DNA from: Sulfurovum zhangzhouensis
Lineage (GTDB): Bacteria; Campylobacterota; Campylobacteria; Campylobacterales; Sulfurovaceae
Direction of reading: 5' to 3'
Assembly (NCBI RefSeq): GCF_030347965.1
Contig: NZ_JAQIBD010000003.1
Coordinates: 213,735 to 277,734 of the forward strand
Length of the DNA stretch: 64,000 bases
In this document: one piece after another, positions 26,943 to 38,068 of the stretch
Layout: every line of letters starts with the position of its first letter
Position numbering within the stretch: position 1 is the stretch's first letter
The notes under the pieces: model-generated
Seen by the model: only the letters and a program-made list of their open reading frames with translations
Databases searched by the model: none
Told to the model about the DNA's origin: nothing
Made by a program: the position numbers and the translations under genes

Positions 26943-27755
26943 ATGTTTAAAAAAATCATACTTTTACTAAGCCTGCTTTTTGCTGTTTCAGAAGCAAAAG
27001 TACTAGATGCCGTTGCAGTCACTGTAGATGGTGAAGCGATCACAACTGCCGAGATCAAGGCAGTAAGAGAACAGATGAATATCTCCAAAAAAGAAGCAAT
27101 CGATATTTTGATCCAGGATCGACTTCAGCAGATTGCGGTCAAGGATATTGAAATACCAGAAAGTGATGTTGACAAAAAGATTGCGATGATCGCTCAACAG
27201 AACAATATCAGTGTTCCTAAAATGCAAAAGATACTTAAAGAGCAAGGCACTTCATGGACACAATATCGTTCGAACATTAGAAAGTCAATGAAAAAAGAAA
27301 AGTTCTTTGTTCAAAAAGTTGCTAAGGAGATGCCCGAAGTAACAGATGAAAAACTTATGGCCTATTATCAAGAGCACCAAAATGAATTCATTATGCCTAC
27401 AAGCATTGATGTGATCGAGTATAGTGCGCCTACAAAACAAGCCATGGAAACATTTATGAAAACGCAACAAGGACTTGAGGGTACCCCACTAAGCAAAGAT
27501 ACGGCTACACTCAACCCGACCCTGCTGCAAATGATGATGCAGACACCAAACGGAGGGTTCACACAACCACTTAATGCCGGGGACAGATACGTAGTGTACA
27601 GGGTCCAATCCAAGAACGGTCAATCTACAGTTGCATTTGACCAGGTCAAATCGTTGCTAGCGGGTAAATGGATGCAGGAACAAAGAGAAAAAGCACTGAA
27701 GGACTACTTCAAGAAAATGCGAACCGGTGCAATCATTGAATTTATAAGAAAATAA
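26943..27755 (+). CDS. SurA/PEB4-like periplasmic chaperone / peptidyl-prolyl isomerase
   Basis: A 270-residue exported protein with a signal peptide ending A-V-S-E-A (about 14-18). A SurA-type N-domain follows ([15 protein letters not shown]), then a degenerate parvulin-like domain (about 130-230) and a C-terminal helix. Such proteins chaperone outer-membrane proteins in Campylobacterota. The parvulin domain lacks a clear full PpiC signature, so isomerase activity is uncertain. The dcd gene follows by 8 bases. Confidence 0.75.
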   Translation: MFKKIILLLSLLFAVSEAKVLDAVAVTVDGEAITTAEIKAVREQMNISKKEAIDILIQDRLQQIAVKDIEIPESDVDKKIAMIAQQNNISVPKMQKILKEQGTSWTQYRSNIRKSMKKEKFFVQKVAKEMPEVTDEKLMAYYQEHQNEFIMPTSIDVIEYSAPTKQAMETFMKTQQGLEGTPLSKDTATLNPTLLQMMMQTPNGGFTQPLNAGDRYVVYRVQSKNGQSTVAFDQVKSLLAGKWMQEQREKALKDYFKKMRTGAIIEFIRK

Positions 27756-27763
27756 GGAAGATT

Positions 27764-28330
27764 ATGGGACTAAAATCCGACAAATGGATACGTGAAAAAT
27801 CACTGAACGAAGAAATGATCACTCCTTTTTGTGAGGGATTGGTAGGCGAAGGTGTAGTCAGTTACGGACTTAGTTCGTACGGGTATGATATCAGAGTAGC
27901 TGATGAGTTTAAAATATTTACCAACATCAATGCTGAAGTTGTAGATCCAAAAGATTTCAATGAGAACAATGTCGTAGACCACAAAGGTGATGTCTGTATC
28001 GTTCCGCCAAACTCTTTTGCCTTGGCTAGAACCGTGGAGTATTTCAAAATGCCTAGAGACACCTTGGCTATCTGTCTTGGGAAAAGCACCTATGCTAGAT
28101 GCGGGATCATCGTCAACGTTACTCCTTTCGAACCGGGTTTTGAAGGACATATAACTATAGAGATATCCAATACTACACCGCTTCCTGCAAAGATCTATGC
28201 AAATGAAGGTATCGCACAGGTACTCTTTTTAGAGGGAGATGAGCAATGTGAAACAACTTACTCTGACCGCAAAGGGAAATATCAGAGCCAAACAGGGATT
28301 ACACTGCCAAGAATTCTTAAAAACTCCTAA
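27764..28330 (+). CDS. dcd: dCTP deaminase
   Basis: A 188-residue trimeric dUTPase-fold enzyme. It has S-S-Y-G-Y-D-I-R near residue 27, the K-S-T-Y-A-R-C-G motif (about 107-114), and the catalytic-glutamate segment [12 protein letters not shown] near 125. The C-terminal [12 protein letters not shown] lid is present. It converts dCTP to dUTP for thymidylate synthesis. Confidence 0.93.
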   Translation: MGLKSDKWIREKSLNEEMITPFCEGLVGEGVVSYGLSSYGYDIRVADEFKIFTNINAEVVDPKDFNENNVVDHKGDVCIVPPNSFALARTVEYFKMPRDTLAICLGKSTYARCGIIVNVTPFEPGFEGHITIEISNTTPLPAKIYANEGIAQVLFLEGDEQCETTYSDRKGKYQSQTGITLPRILKNS

Positions 28331-28333
28331 TAC

Positions 28334-28367
28334 TTTACGTATGACGTAACCTCACGTCATGCGTAAA
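28334..28367. repeat. Long inverted repeat after dcd
   Basis: A 14-base stem, including one T-G mismatch/wobble, spans 28334-28347 and 28354-28367 with a 6-base loop. The 3' side on the plus strand is an A-tract, not a T-tract, so it is not a standard intrinsic terminator in either direction. It may be a 3' stability element or a protein-binding dyad. Confidence 0.5.
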
Positions 28368-28467
28368 AAAAGATCTAATCACCTTCTAAACCTCTTACTT
28401 ATTAAGCTTTTTTACTCTTTTGTGTTACAATGCCAAAAAATCATACCACTATATAAAGTAAGTATCT

Positions 28468-30675
28468 ATGAAAAATTTAATTATCGTTGAGTCACCAGCA
28501 AAAGCAAGAACTATTACCAATTTTCTAAGTAAAGAGTACAAGGTAATTGCCTCCAAAGGGCATATCCGCGACCTTCCTAAGAGCACTTTTGGTATTACAA
28601 TTGATGATGAGACAGGCGATCTTATACCTAAATATTCTATCCCCCGTGATGCCAATGCAACAGTCAAAGAACTTAAAAAACTAGCCAAAGATGCTGAAAC
28701 CGTCTATATCGCAACTGATGAGGACCGCGAAGGAGAAGCTATCGGATACCATATCGCTATGGCTATAGGGAAAAACCCTACGGATCTTCCTCGTATTGTT
28801 TTTCATGAGATTACTAAAAGTGCGATCATACATGCTTTAGAAAACCCGCGCCGTGTAGATATGGACTCAGTGGATGCACAACAGACCAGACGTATGCTTG
28901 ACCGTATCGTGGGATATAAACTTTCGCCTCTGCTTGCTAGCAAGATCCAAAAAGGTCTGAGTGCCGGAAGAGTACAAAGCTCTACACTCAAGCTTATTGT
29001 GGATAGAGAACGTGAGATCAAAGCATTCATACCTGAAGAGTACTGGAGCATTGATGCAAAATTTCAAAAAGATATCGATGCTTCCATCTATGAGTTTGAT
29101 GGACTCAAAATCGAAAAGCTTTCGATCAAAAATGAAGCCGATGCAACAAAGATAACGACTACGGCAAAATCTGAAAGTTTTACCGTACTTTCAATAGAAA
29201 CGACAACAAGAAAGACAAAGACACCTCCACCTTTCATGACCTCAACTCTACAACAAGCTGCATCAACACAACTTGGATTCTCTCCGAAAAAAACGATGAT
29301 GGTTGCCCAGAAACTCTATGAAGGGGTTAAAACTGACCAAGGTATTACCGGTGTCATCACGTATATGAGAACGGACAGTATGAACCTGGCTAAAGAAGCT
29401 GTAGAGAATGCAAGGGACTATATCAAAAACAACTTTGGAGAAAAGTATCTTCCATCCAAAGCAAAAAGCTATGTAACAAAATCAAAGGGTGCCCAGGAAG
29501 CCCATGAAGCCATCCGTCCTACAAATGTACATTTTGATGCAAAAACAGCACCGGAATACCTCTCCGGTGACGAATTGAAGCTCTACCTTTTGATCTATAA
29601 CCGTTTCCTTGCTTGTCAAATGACCGAGGCACAGCTTGAATCACAAACGATCCTTTTTAAAGGTGATAAAACTATATTCAAAGCAAGTGGAAGAAAACTC
29701 CTTTTCGATGGATTCTACAAGGTTACCGGTTATACAGAAAAAGACAAACTCTTGCCTGAACTGACTCAGGGGGAAAGTGTCAGCCTTGATGATATCAAAC
29801 AAGAACAACACTTTACCGAGCCGCCGGCACGCTATAACGAAGCAAGTCTTATCAAGAAGCTTGAATCTCTGGGTATCGGACGTCCAAGTACCTACGCACC
29901 GACCGTGACGATCCTGCAGCAACGAAAATATATTGACATTGATAAAAAGCGTATCCATCCTACAGATGTTGCATTTACTGTCACGGAAATGCTTGAAAAT
30001 AATTTTCCTGAGATCGTTGACAGTGACTTTACCTCTAACATGGAAGAGGTGCTTGATCAGATCGGGGAAGGTCAGAAAGAGTGGCAGAAGGTACTTAAAG
30101 AGTTTTATACCCCATTCGTCCAAAAGATAGAAGAGGGCAAAAAAAGCATCAAAAGCCTTAAAGTGGCAACACCTACCGGTGAAATGTGTCCAAAGTGTGG
30201 TGCTGAACTACTTCTTAGAAAAGGACGTTACGGCGAGTTTGTTGCATGTAGTAATTTCCCTAAATGCAAGTACACAAAGAACACCGACGGCACTGAACCT
30301 GAACAACCTGAAGAGACAGATGTGAAATGTGACAAATGTGGAGCGCCGATGGTCATAAAAGATTCCCGCCGCGGAAAATTTTTGGCATGTTCTGCCTACC
30401 CGAAATGTAAAAATGCCAAACCTCTAAACCCTCCAAGAGAGCTGGATGTTCCTTGCCCTGAGTGTGGAGGAAAACTACAAGAAAGAGAAGGGAAACGAGG
30501 AAAATTCTTTGGATGTACGAACTATCCAAAATGTAAATTTATCGCCAACTTCGAACCGGTAAACAAAAAATGCCCGGAATGTAACTATACAATGGGAATA
30601 AAGACACTCCGCGGTAAAGACGTTTACGAGTGTTTTAAGTGTAAACATCGTGAGGATGTATCCAAGGAGAAATGA
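28468..30675 (+). CDS. topA: DNA topoisomerase I
   Basis: A 735-residue type IA topoisomerase. The Toprim domain opens with L-I-I-V-E-S-P-A-K-A and has D-E-D-R-E-G-E-A-I (about 88-96). The active-site tyrosine lies in V-I-T-Y-M-R-T-D-S near 298. The C-terminal part holds repeated C4 zinc ribbons (C-P-K-C, C-D-K-C, C-P-E-C twice). It relaxes negative supercoils. The moxR-like gene overlaps its stop by 4 bases. Confidence 0.95.
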   Translation: MKNLIIVESPAKARTITNFLSKEYKVIASKGHIRDLPKSTFGITIDDETGDLIPKYSIPRDANATVKELKKLAKDAETVYIATDEDREGEAIGYHIAMAIGKNPTDLPRIVFHEITKSAIIHALENPRRVDMDSVDAQQTRRMLDRIVGYKLSPLLASKIQKGLSAGRVQSSTLKLIVDREREIKAFIPEEYWSIDAKFQKDIDASIYEFDGLKIEKLSIKNEADATKITTTAKSESFTVLSIETTTRKTKTPPPFMTSTLQQAASTQLGFSPKKTMMVAQKLYEGVKTDQGITGVITYMRTDSMNLAKEAVENARDYIKNNFGEKYLPSKAKSYVTKSKGAQEAHEAIRPTNVHFDAKTAPEYLSGDELKLYLLIYNRFLACQMTEAQLESQTILFKGDKTIFKASGRKLLFDGFYKVTGYTEKDKLLPELTQGESVSLDDIKQEQHFTEPPARYNEASLIKKLESLGIGRPSTYAPTVTILQQRKYIDIDKKRIHPTDVAFTVTEMLENNFPEIVDSDFTSNMEEVLDQIGEGQKEWQKVLKEFYTPFVQKIEEGKKSIKSLKVATPTGEMCPKCGAELLLRKGRYGEFVACSNFPKCKYTKNTDGTEPEQPEETDVKCDKCGAPMVIKDSRRGKFLACSAYPKCKNAKPLNPPRELDVPCPECGGKLQEREGKRGKFFGCTNYPKCKFIANFEPVNKKCPECNYTMGIKTLRGKDVYECFKCKHREDVSKEK

Positions 30676-31592
30676 TGAATGAACTGGATGCGAAATTTGC
30701 TCCCATGGTTAAGACAGTAGCATCTGTGCTATATGGTAAAGAGGAAAGCATTACCCTTGCTCTTGCCGCTTTCTTTGCCAAAGGACATCTACTGGTTGAA
30801 GATATTCCCGGAGTAGGGAAAACAACCCTTGCCAAAGCACTTGCTTCATTGCTCGGACTTGAGTTCAATCGAATCCAATTTACTTCTGATCTGTTGCCGT
30901 CTGATATCCTCGGGGTCAATTACTTCAACCAGAAACAATCTGAGTTTGTTTTCAAAAAGGGCCCGATCTTCACCCAGTTTTTGCTTGCCGATGAGATCAA
31001 CCGTTCCATGCCGAAAACCCAATCAGCCCTGCTTGAAGCTATGGAGGAATCAAGTATCACTATCGATGGTGAGCATTATGAGCTGCAACAACCTTTTTTT
31101 GTGATGGGGACACAAAACCCTTATGAAGAAGTCGGTACTTTTAAACTGCCGGATTCTCAATTGGATAGATTTATCTGTGCGATGAGTATCGGTTATCCTG
31201 CACGTGAGGCGGAAAGAGATATCCTTGCTCACAATAAACCAAAAACCATCTCACAAGACACCACCATTTCACTTGCCCAGATCAAGGAGATACAAGAGGC
31301 AGTGAGCAAAGTATACATGAGTGAGGCTTTGCTGGACTATATGCAAGAGATTATCGCGTTGAGCAGAAATGGTGTTTACTTTACACACGGTCTTTCTACA
31401 AGAGGGGCACTAGCACTGGCTCAAATGACACGGTCATGGGCTTATCTTCATGGAAGAGAGTATGCCATTCCCGATGATGTTACTGCAGTGGCACCTTATG
31501 TCTGTCTGCATAGGCTGCATTTCAAAGAAGGCAAAACTACGATAGAGCGCATCAAAGATGTTATCACTTCGAACACTCAACCAGACGCGTAA
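30672..31592 (+). CDS. MoxR-type AAA+ ATPase
   Basis: A 306-residue MoxR protein with Walker A G-V-G-K-T-T (about 46-51), Walker B L-L-A-D-E-I-N-R (about 104-111), sensor G-T-Q-N-P and the MoxR-specific L-P-E/D-S-Q-L-D-R-F. MoxR ATPases act as chaperones for the products of adjoining DUF58 and transglutaminase genes. It overlaps topA by 4 and the DUF58 gene by 35 bases. Confidence 0.92.
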   Translation: MMNELDAKFAPMVKTVASVLYGKEESITLALAAFFAKGHLLVEDIPGVGKTTLAKALASLLGLEFNRIQFTSDLLPSDILGVNYFNQKQSEFVFKKGPIFTQFLLADEINRSMPKTQSALLEAMEESSITIDGEHYELQQPFFVMGTQNPYEEVGTFKLPDSQLDRFICAMSIGYPAREAERDILAHNKPKTISQDTTISLAQIKEIQEAVSKVYMSEALLDYMQEIIALSRNGVYFTHGLSTRGALALAQMTRSWAYLHGREYAIPDDVTAVAPYVCLHRLHFKEGKTTIERIKDVITSNTQPDA

Positions 31593-32427
31593 ACGCCTGA
31601 AGCAAAAAGCTACACTTGGCTCACTGATAGTCGTATTAATGCTTTTTGGCCTTTTTCTTGAGGCCTATATGCACAACTTCAACTTAGTCTATATCGTCCT
31701 TTTTTTTGTCTTTGCTTTGGCATTTGTCGCTTCACCTTTTGGAATATACAATATGTCTGGCCTCACACTTACCTTTCAGAGTTCTGATAGGCTTTTTGCC
31801 AAGGAAACATCCAATATCTACTTGGCCCTGACCAATAACAAAAGTGCTGAAAGCTTTGCACTAAAGCTTAAGTGTATGGATCAAGGCCTTCTTATCCCCT
31901 CACTGAAAGCACATAGCAAAGAGGTATTCACACTATCCCTTTCTCCTGATAAGCGAGGGAAATTGAATATCGGTAATTGTCTGCTTCAAAGCTTATTTCC
32001 CTTGGCCACCATTCGTTTTCTTCTTCCTTTAAAGCTGGCTGTCTCTAAAGTCGTCTACCCCCGCCCAAAAGGTACAAGCTTGGAGGCATTTTTAAGCCGT
32101 CAAAAGGGACGATATGGACAAGAGAGCGATTTTGAGGGGATTACGCCTTATACAAGTAACGCTCCCTTAAGTAAAATACATTGGCCCTCCGTGGCAAAAG
32201 GAGAAAGTGCCCTTAAAAAATTTGCCTATGAGATACCGCTGGAACAACTGAACTTTGACTTTTTTGCAGCAGGAGAAAATGATGAATCCAGACTTTCACA
32301 GCTTACTCTCTGGATTCTGGAGTGTGAAGCACAAAATCTTGAGTTCCAAGTACAAATGCCTCAAGAAAACTTGAACTCAAAAAGGATGTCTATAGATGAG
32401 ATACTTGAAAAACTGGCTCTCTACTAG
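31558..32427 (+). CDS. DUF58 domain membrane protein
   Basis: A 289-residue protein with two helices at about 20-57, a beta-rich region, and the DUF58 core G-x-x-F-E-G-I-T-P-Y-T-x-x-x-x-L-S-K-I-H-W (about 195-220). In most MoxR operons this core is G-x-E-F-x-x-L-R-x-Y, so this is a divergent version. It presumably works with the MoxR ATPase and the transglutaminase at the membrane. It overlaps both neighbours. Confidence 0.82.
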   Translation: MLSLRTLNQTRKRLKQKATLGSLIVVLMLFGLFLEAYMHNFNLVYIVLFFVFALAFVASPFGIYNMSGLTLTFQSSDRLFAKETSNIYLALTNNKSAESFALKLKCMDQGLLIPSLKAHSKEVFTLSLSPDKRGKLNIGNCLLQSLFPLATIRFLLPLKLAVSKVVYPRPKGTSLEAFLSRQKGRYGQESDFEGITPYTSNAPLSKIHWPSVAKGESALKKFAYEIPLEQLNFDFFAAGENDESRLSQLTLWILECEAQNLEFQVQMPQENLNSKRMSIDEILEKLALY

Positions 32428-34327
32428 ACCTACACCAATAAAGGTGCTTGATATCGCCTATATCATTACCTTACTGCCATTGGTTTTTTTTATCAAGCTT
32501 CCTATAATGTTTTTCTTGCTGCTTGTCTTGATACTTCTTCTTATAGACAAGAAGCCTACAGCATTCACCCTTATTGTTGTAGCTATCGTAGGAGCCGTTG
32601 CAATTTTTTTCTCACTTTATGGCAGCTTTAATTTTGCAGGGCTTTCACGGCTTAAACTTTTTGTTGAACTACTCGTTTATGTACTCTTAGTAGCTATTTC
32701 ACTACAAAGGCTTACTAAAGAGATAAACTTTTATCTCAAAATTTCTCCTCTCTTGCTGCTGGCGATGAGCCTCTTTTTCTTTCACTCTATACCGATGCTC
32801 ATCTATGTTGTTTTCGAAGTCTTTATACTGACGACTATGCTGCTCTGGCAGATTATGCAAACGAATGTCTATACGTCACTGAGAATCTCTTCTATGCTTT
32901 ATATCGTTTCACTCCCTATCGTCATACTCTTTTTTATCTTTTTCCCACGTATCTCTTTTGAACATGCCAAATATGGATTTAAAGGGGATTTGACACATAG
33001 AAGCGGGCATGATGGACTCATGTATCTGGATGAGAATGCTTTGCTAGTCCCATCGCAGCGTATTGTTATGGAGGTAGGCTTCAAAGATAAGATACCCTCC
33101 CCTGAAAATCTCTATTTTAGAGGAAGCGTACTTTATAATAAAATCAACAATATATGGAGACCTTTAACCACTCCACAAATACCTTTTAAACCTGATCTTC
33201 CCACAGGGAAAATAACCACCTATAAAGTAACCCTTTATCCTACAAACAAACGGTGGCTCTACCTGCTTGACACTCCGATATTACTCCCAAAAAACGCCAA
33301 GCTGGACTTTCATCTTGAAAGCACAATGCCCAAACCCATACAAGAGACATTTCTTTATAATGCAGGTTCTGTATTGCAATCTAGCTACAAAGGTACATTA
33401 CCTGAGAGTCTGAAGGAAATTGCTTTAAATTATGACCTTAAGAGTGATCCAAAAACGCAAATGCTTGCACAGACCATTAAAACAAAGTTTAATGATCCGC
33501 ATCTAAGGCTTAAAGAGGTCCAATCCTTCTTTAAAGCCCAGCAACTCACCTATACCATTAAACCAAAACCGTTTGATTTGAACAACTCAACAGATAGCTT
33601 TCTGTTTGATACAAAAGAGGGATATTGTGTACACTTTGCTGCAGCCTTCACAACACTCTCCAGGATGGTTGGCATTCCCACCCGTATCGTAACCGGGTAC
33701 AAACCGGATTGGTCAGACAGCATTGAGAATTACCTCATCATCAGAGAAAGTGATGCACATGCCTGGGTCGAAGTCTACTTAGACGGTTACTGGCGTAGAA
33801 TAGAGACAACGTCATTTGCAAGCCACATCAAAGATAATACAAACCAAGAAAATAACCTGGAATCATTTCAAAACAAAAAAGGTAATTGGGAGAAGATCAA
33901 TTTATACCTGCATTATATTAAATATCAAATAGATACATGGATCTTGGAATATAGTTCTCTAAGCCAAAAAAAGCTCTTTTCCTACCTGAAAACAGACACT
34001 GTTTTTTTAGTCAAATTCATTTCCAGTTTCTTACTGCTGATTGCCCTGCTGATCTTGATCCTTTACCTGCTCAATCAATCACGTTGTAGAGATACGCTTC
34101 AGTGTACACTCGATCCTCTTCTTCAAAAACTTGAAAAATTAGGCTTCGCAAAACTTCCCGGAGAGAGTCTTAACCGATATTTCATCAGGATAGAACAAAC
34201 AGAGTATATCCCTTTATCCGCTCTCAATACGCTCTATCATCAACTTAGATATCAAAAAACGATACAGAATGACGCTCATGAACAATTTAAACAAGAAATC
34301 AAAAAAGTGAAAAAAAGTTTAAAATAA
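32396..34327 (+). CDS. TgpA-like membrane transglutaminase-domain protein
   Basis: A 643-residue protein. Six to seven helices over about 15-185 are followed by a periplasmic region and a transglutaminase-like core with C in E-G-Y-C-V-H-F-A-A-A (about 408) and H in D-A-H-A-W-V-E-V (about 455). A further helix lies near 545-565 with a cytosolic tail (DUF4129-like). The third catalytic residue, usually Asp in a W-x-x-x-D-x-T context, reads Glu here (W-R-R-I-E-T-T). A ribosome-binding site AAGGATG precedes the ATG inside the DUF58 gene. Confidence 0.83.
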   Translation: MRYLKNWLSTRPTPIKVLDIAYIITLLPLVFFIKLPIMFFLLLVLILLLIDKKPTAFTLIVVAIVGAVAIFFSLYGSFNFAGLSRLKLFVELLVYVLLVAISLQRLTKEINFYLKISPLLLLAMSLFFFHSIPMLIYVVFEVFILTTMLLWQIMQTNVYTSLRISSMLYIVSLPIVILFFIFFPRISFEHAKYGFKGDLTHRSGHDGLMYLDENALLVPSQRIVMEVGFKDKIPSPENLYFRGSVLYNKINNIWRPLTTPQIPFKPDLPTGKITTYKVTLYPTNKRWLYLLDTPILLPKNAKLDFHLESTMPKPIQETFLYNAGSVLQSSYKGTLPESLKEIALNYDLKSDPKTQMLAQTIKTKFNDPHLRLKEVQSFFKAQQLTYTIKPKPFDLNNSTDSFLFDTKEGYCVHFAAAFTTLSRMVGIPTRIVTGYKPDWSDSIENYLIIRESDAHAWVEVYLDGYWRRIETTSFASHIKDNTNQENNLESFQNKKGNWEKINLYLHYIKYQIDTWILEYSSLSQKKLFSYLKTDTVFLVKFISSFLLLIALLILILYLLNQSRCRDTLQCTLDPLLQKLEKLGFAKLPGESLNRYFIRIEQTEYIPLSALNTLYHQLRYQKTIQNDAHEQFKQEIKKVKKSLK

Positions 34328-34484
34328 TACACCTAAATGTTATTTCACTTCTAAAATGGCAATGATTAATAATTCTTACGTCTACTTAATGCATGTTATT
34401 TGTATAAGATTATTTAATACTAATCACCTATCAGCAAAAATTCGATAAAATATTAGCATTTAAAATAGTATATTGCAGACATAA

Positions 34485-35768
<1,284 letters not shown>

Positions 35769-35772
35769 CCAG

Positions 35773-36027
35773 ATGGAAGGGATACAAAGAGCAGGGGAAA
35801 TCGCAGGTTTATCAATCAAAACTTTTTTGATAGGTCTGCTTGTGTTGTTGCTTTTTGGCATCTATCTTGGTATTCTAATCTATGGGGAAAATTCACTCAC
35901 GGTTTTAGATCATCTAAAAGCAAAAAAAGAGGCATTAATTTATAAAAAAACAGCCTTAAAGGCTGAAAACAGAAGACTTCAAAAAGAGTACTTTGAGCTT
36001 AAGCAGCTTGAACCCAGTGAGAACTGA
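35773..36027 (+). CDS. FtsL/DivIC-like small membrane coiled-coil protein
   Basis: An 84-residue protein from the ATG 4 bases after the eno stop; the longer in-frame version would overlap eno and lacks support. One transmembrane helix (about 15-38) is followed by a coiled coil (about 45-82, K-A-K-K-E-A-L...R-R-L-Q-K-E-Y-F-E-L-K). This is the architecture of septum-formation proteins of the FtsL/DivIC type. The same eno-linked position is occupied by a similar short gene in Campylobacter. Confidence 0.65.
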   Translation: MEGIQRAGEIAGLSIKTFLIGLLVLLLFGIYLGILIYGENSLTVLDHLKAKKEALIYKKTALKAENRRLQKEYFELKQLEPSEN

Positions 36028-36041
36028 AAGAGGAGTAAAAT

Positions 36042-36869
36042 ATGAAGCGGTATTTATTTATAGGAGTTGCACTACTATGCATGGGGTTAGAAGCATCTGA
36101 TAACCCGTTTGATCTAAAAACAAATCTTAAAAATTTGGATGATGAACAGAGTTCTTTAATCTCAGAACTGAGAAAGTCTAGTACCGAAGAAGACCTTGGG
36201 CTTGATGAGGATCTTGATACTATAGAAGAAGACAATGCAACTGATGAAGTACAGTCAACAGATCAAAACGCTTCACCATCACAAGAGATAAAAGAGGAAG
36301 TTTTAGATGAGAAATCTTCCACCAAAGAAGCTGTAAAGACAGAAGAGACTGTAAAGACTGTAGAGGCAGAAGAGGAAACTCAGCCTACTCAACAGCCTGT
36401 TTTCAATGATTTTAATGAGCTAACTCCGGCACAAAGAGAAGCAAGAGAAGAAGAACGAGTAAAAGCCCTTAAAGAAGAGCAGGCACAAGCTGAGCAAAAA
36501 CGCTTAAAAGCATTGGAAGAAGAACGTATTGCAGTTCAGAAATATGAGGCAGAACGTCTAAGAAAAAAACAGGCTAAAGAGGCAGTAAAACCTCAAACTG
36601 AATCAAAAGAGCTACAAGTAGCTCATAAAGAAACTGCTAAAACTCAAGAAGTACAAGAACAGCAAGCTGTTGTCGTAGAAAAAGCCATGGAAGAGGCAAA
36701 AAAAGAGGTAGAACAACCGAAAGCGGAACAAGCTATGGCTGTAATGCAAGAGAAGCCTGAACAAAAGTCTGTTTTAGATGATATCAACCTCACGCAAGAA
36801 CAAAAAGAAGCAAAAGAAAGTGCAGATAAACTTTATCTTGAAGCGATCAAAGAAGTAGATGCAGAGTAA
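36042..36869 (+). CDS. Secreted acidic low-complexity protein, candidate PglB glycoprotein (CgpA-like position)
   Basis: A 275-residue protein with a signal peptide (about 1-18, ending G-L-E-A). The rest is rich in E, K, Q and A with long helical or coiled segments (about 125-230). Three extended N-glycosylation sequons are present: E-D-N-A-T (N65), D-Q-N-A-S (N76) and D-I-N-L-T (N249). In Campylobacter jejuni the eno-linked Cj1670c (CgpA) is a periplasmic N-glycoprotein in the same position. No AMIN domain is recognisable here, so homology rests on position and sequons. Confidence 0.6.
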   Translation: MKRYLFIGVALLCMGLEASDNPFDLKTNLKNLDDEQSSLISELRKSSTEEDLGLDEDLDTIEEDNATDEVQSTDQNASPSQEIKEEVLDEKSSTKEAVKTEETVKTVEAEEETQPTQQPVFNDFNELTPAQREAREEERVKALKEEQAQAEQKRLKALEEERIAVQKYEAERLRKKQAKEAVKPQTESKELQVAHKETAKTQEVQEQQAVVVEKAMEEAKKEVEQPKAEQAMAVMQEKPEQKSVLDDINLTQEQKEAKESADKLYLEAIKEVDAE

Positions 36870-36905
36870 TCTCTCATCCTTCTTTCTCCTCTCTTTACCT
36901 CATAC

Positions 36906-38051
36906 CTATATTTTTTTACTATTGATAAACTTAATGGCTATCATTGAGATCAAGATCTCAAAAATACTTGCTAGAATCAATTGATAATAATGTAATTTTT
37001 CCAGCAAATGGGCTTCATACCCTATCGTTGCCACGGCAATAAGAAGCGTTAAAGGCATTGATAAAGAAAGTGCTACCAATAGTGCATCCTTCTTTCTATT
37101 TATACCTTGAAATACTGCACCGGCCAAGATTCTAGAGGAGATCATTAAAAATGTGATCAGCAGGGCTCCTGAGACAACTCCCGGTACTACAAGAGCTTGA
37201 ATATCAAATGATGCACCTACATGTATAAAGAACAAAGGCACTAAAAAACCAAATCCCAAACTAGACATTTTCTCTTCTAATTTCTTTTCATGATGGAAAA
37301 AAGCAGAGATTGCAACTCCTGCAATAAATGCACCCAGTGCCAACTCGAGTTCCAGTGAAAGCATTACTGCGATAAGAATAAAAAAGAGTGCTATCGACAG
37401 ACGTATATCCTGGTCTGATGTATCAAACTTTGGTACCAATATATTTTTAAGCTCCGGATACCACCAAAAGAGAAGGTTCAAAAGACGATAAAGAAAGTAG
37501 ATAATGACCATAAAAAGTATTAGATAACCCAAATGGACTAATAGTGTGATATTAAATCCTGTCTTGCTCGCAGCATCAAAAATGGTCAAGACGGCAATAC
37601 TCGCAATCTCTCCCAGTACCCCGGCAATGAAAGCCATACGTATCCACGCCTGCCCTTTACCATAAGCTTTAGATAGTGATGCCAACAGTCCTATAGAGAT
37701 CAAAGACATAGAAATAATAATTACCGTATCTAAATGAAAGAGAAATCCTGTAACAGTGGTAAAAAAGACCATAAACAAAAGAAAGAGGATTGAGGTGTTG
37801 ATGACTTTTCTGGAACTTCGCGTAATCTGTTTTAGATCAACTTCCATCCCTGCCAGGAACATCAGATAAAGAAATCCTACTTTAGCGATCAGAGCAAAAT
37901 ATTCGCTCTCTACAATAAACCCTAAATAAGCGAAAGCCGATCCCAAAATAATTTCAATAGGAGGGGTTGGGACACGAAGTATCTTCGCCACAAAGGGACT
38001 GCCCCATATAAGTAGAGACAATGTTAAAATAAGCAGAATATTCTCTTGCAT
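36906..38051 (-). CDS. Kef/NhaP-type cation:proton antiporter
   Basis: A 381-residue membrane protein with 11-12 helices. P-T-P-P-I-E-I-I-L-G-S-A-F-A lies in helix 2, M-F-L-A-G-M-E-V-D-L near 65, and E-L-A-L-G-A-F-I-A-G-V-A-I-S near 232. These are landmarks of the CPA2 Na+(K+)/H+ exchanger domain. There is no C-terminal TrkA-N domain, unlike full KefB/C. It follows bioB by 17 bases on the same strand. Confidence 0.88.
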   Translation of the reverse strand: MQENILLILTLSLLIWGSPFVAKILRVPTPPIEIILGSAFAYLGFIVESEYFALIAKVGFLYLMFLAGMEVDLKQITRSSRKVINTSILFLLFMVFFTTVTGFLFHLDTVIIISMSLISIGLLASLSKAYGKGQAWIRMAFIAGVLGEIASIAVLTIFDAASKTGFNITLLVHLGYLILFMVIIYFLYRLLNLLFWWYPELKNILVPKFDTSDQDIRLSIALFFILIAVMLSLELELALGAFIAGVAISAFFHHEKKLEEKMSSLGFGFLVPLFFIHVGASFDIQALVVPGVVSGALLITFLMISSRILAGAVFQGINRKKDALLVALSLSMPLTLLIAVATIGYEAHLLEKLHYYQLILASIFEILISMIAIKFINSKKI

Positions 38052-38068
38052 ACTTTTGTCCGCTTCAC

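Noticed and set aside
28334..28367. Intrinsic terminator after dcd
   Set aside because: No T-tract follows the stem on either strand.
29641..30123. Long antisense frame inside topA
   Set aside because: It is a shadow of the topA reading frame without a ribosome-binding site or domain.
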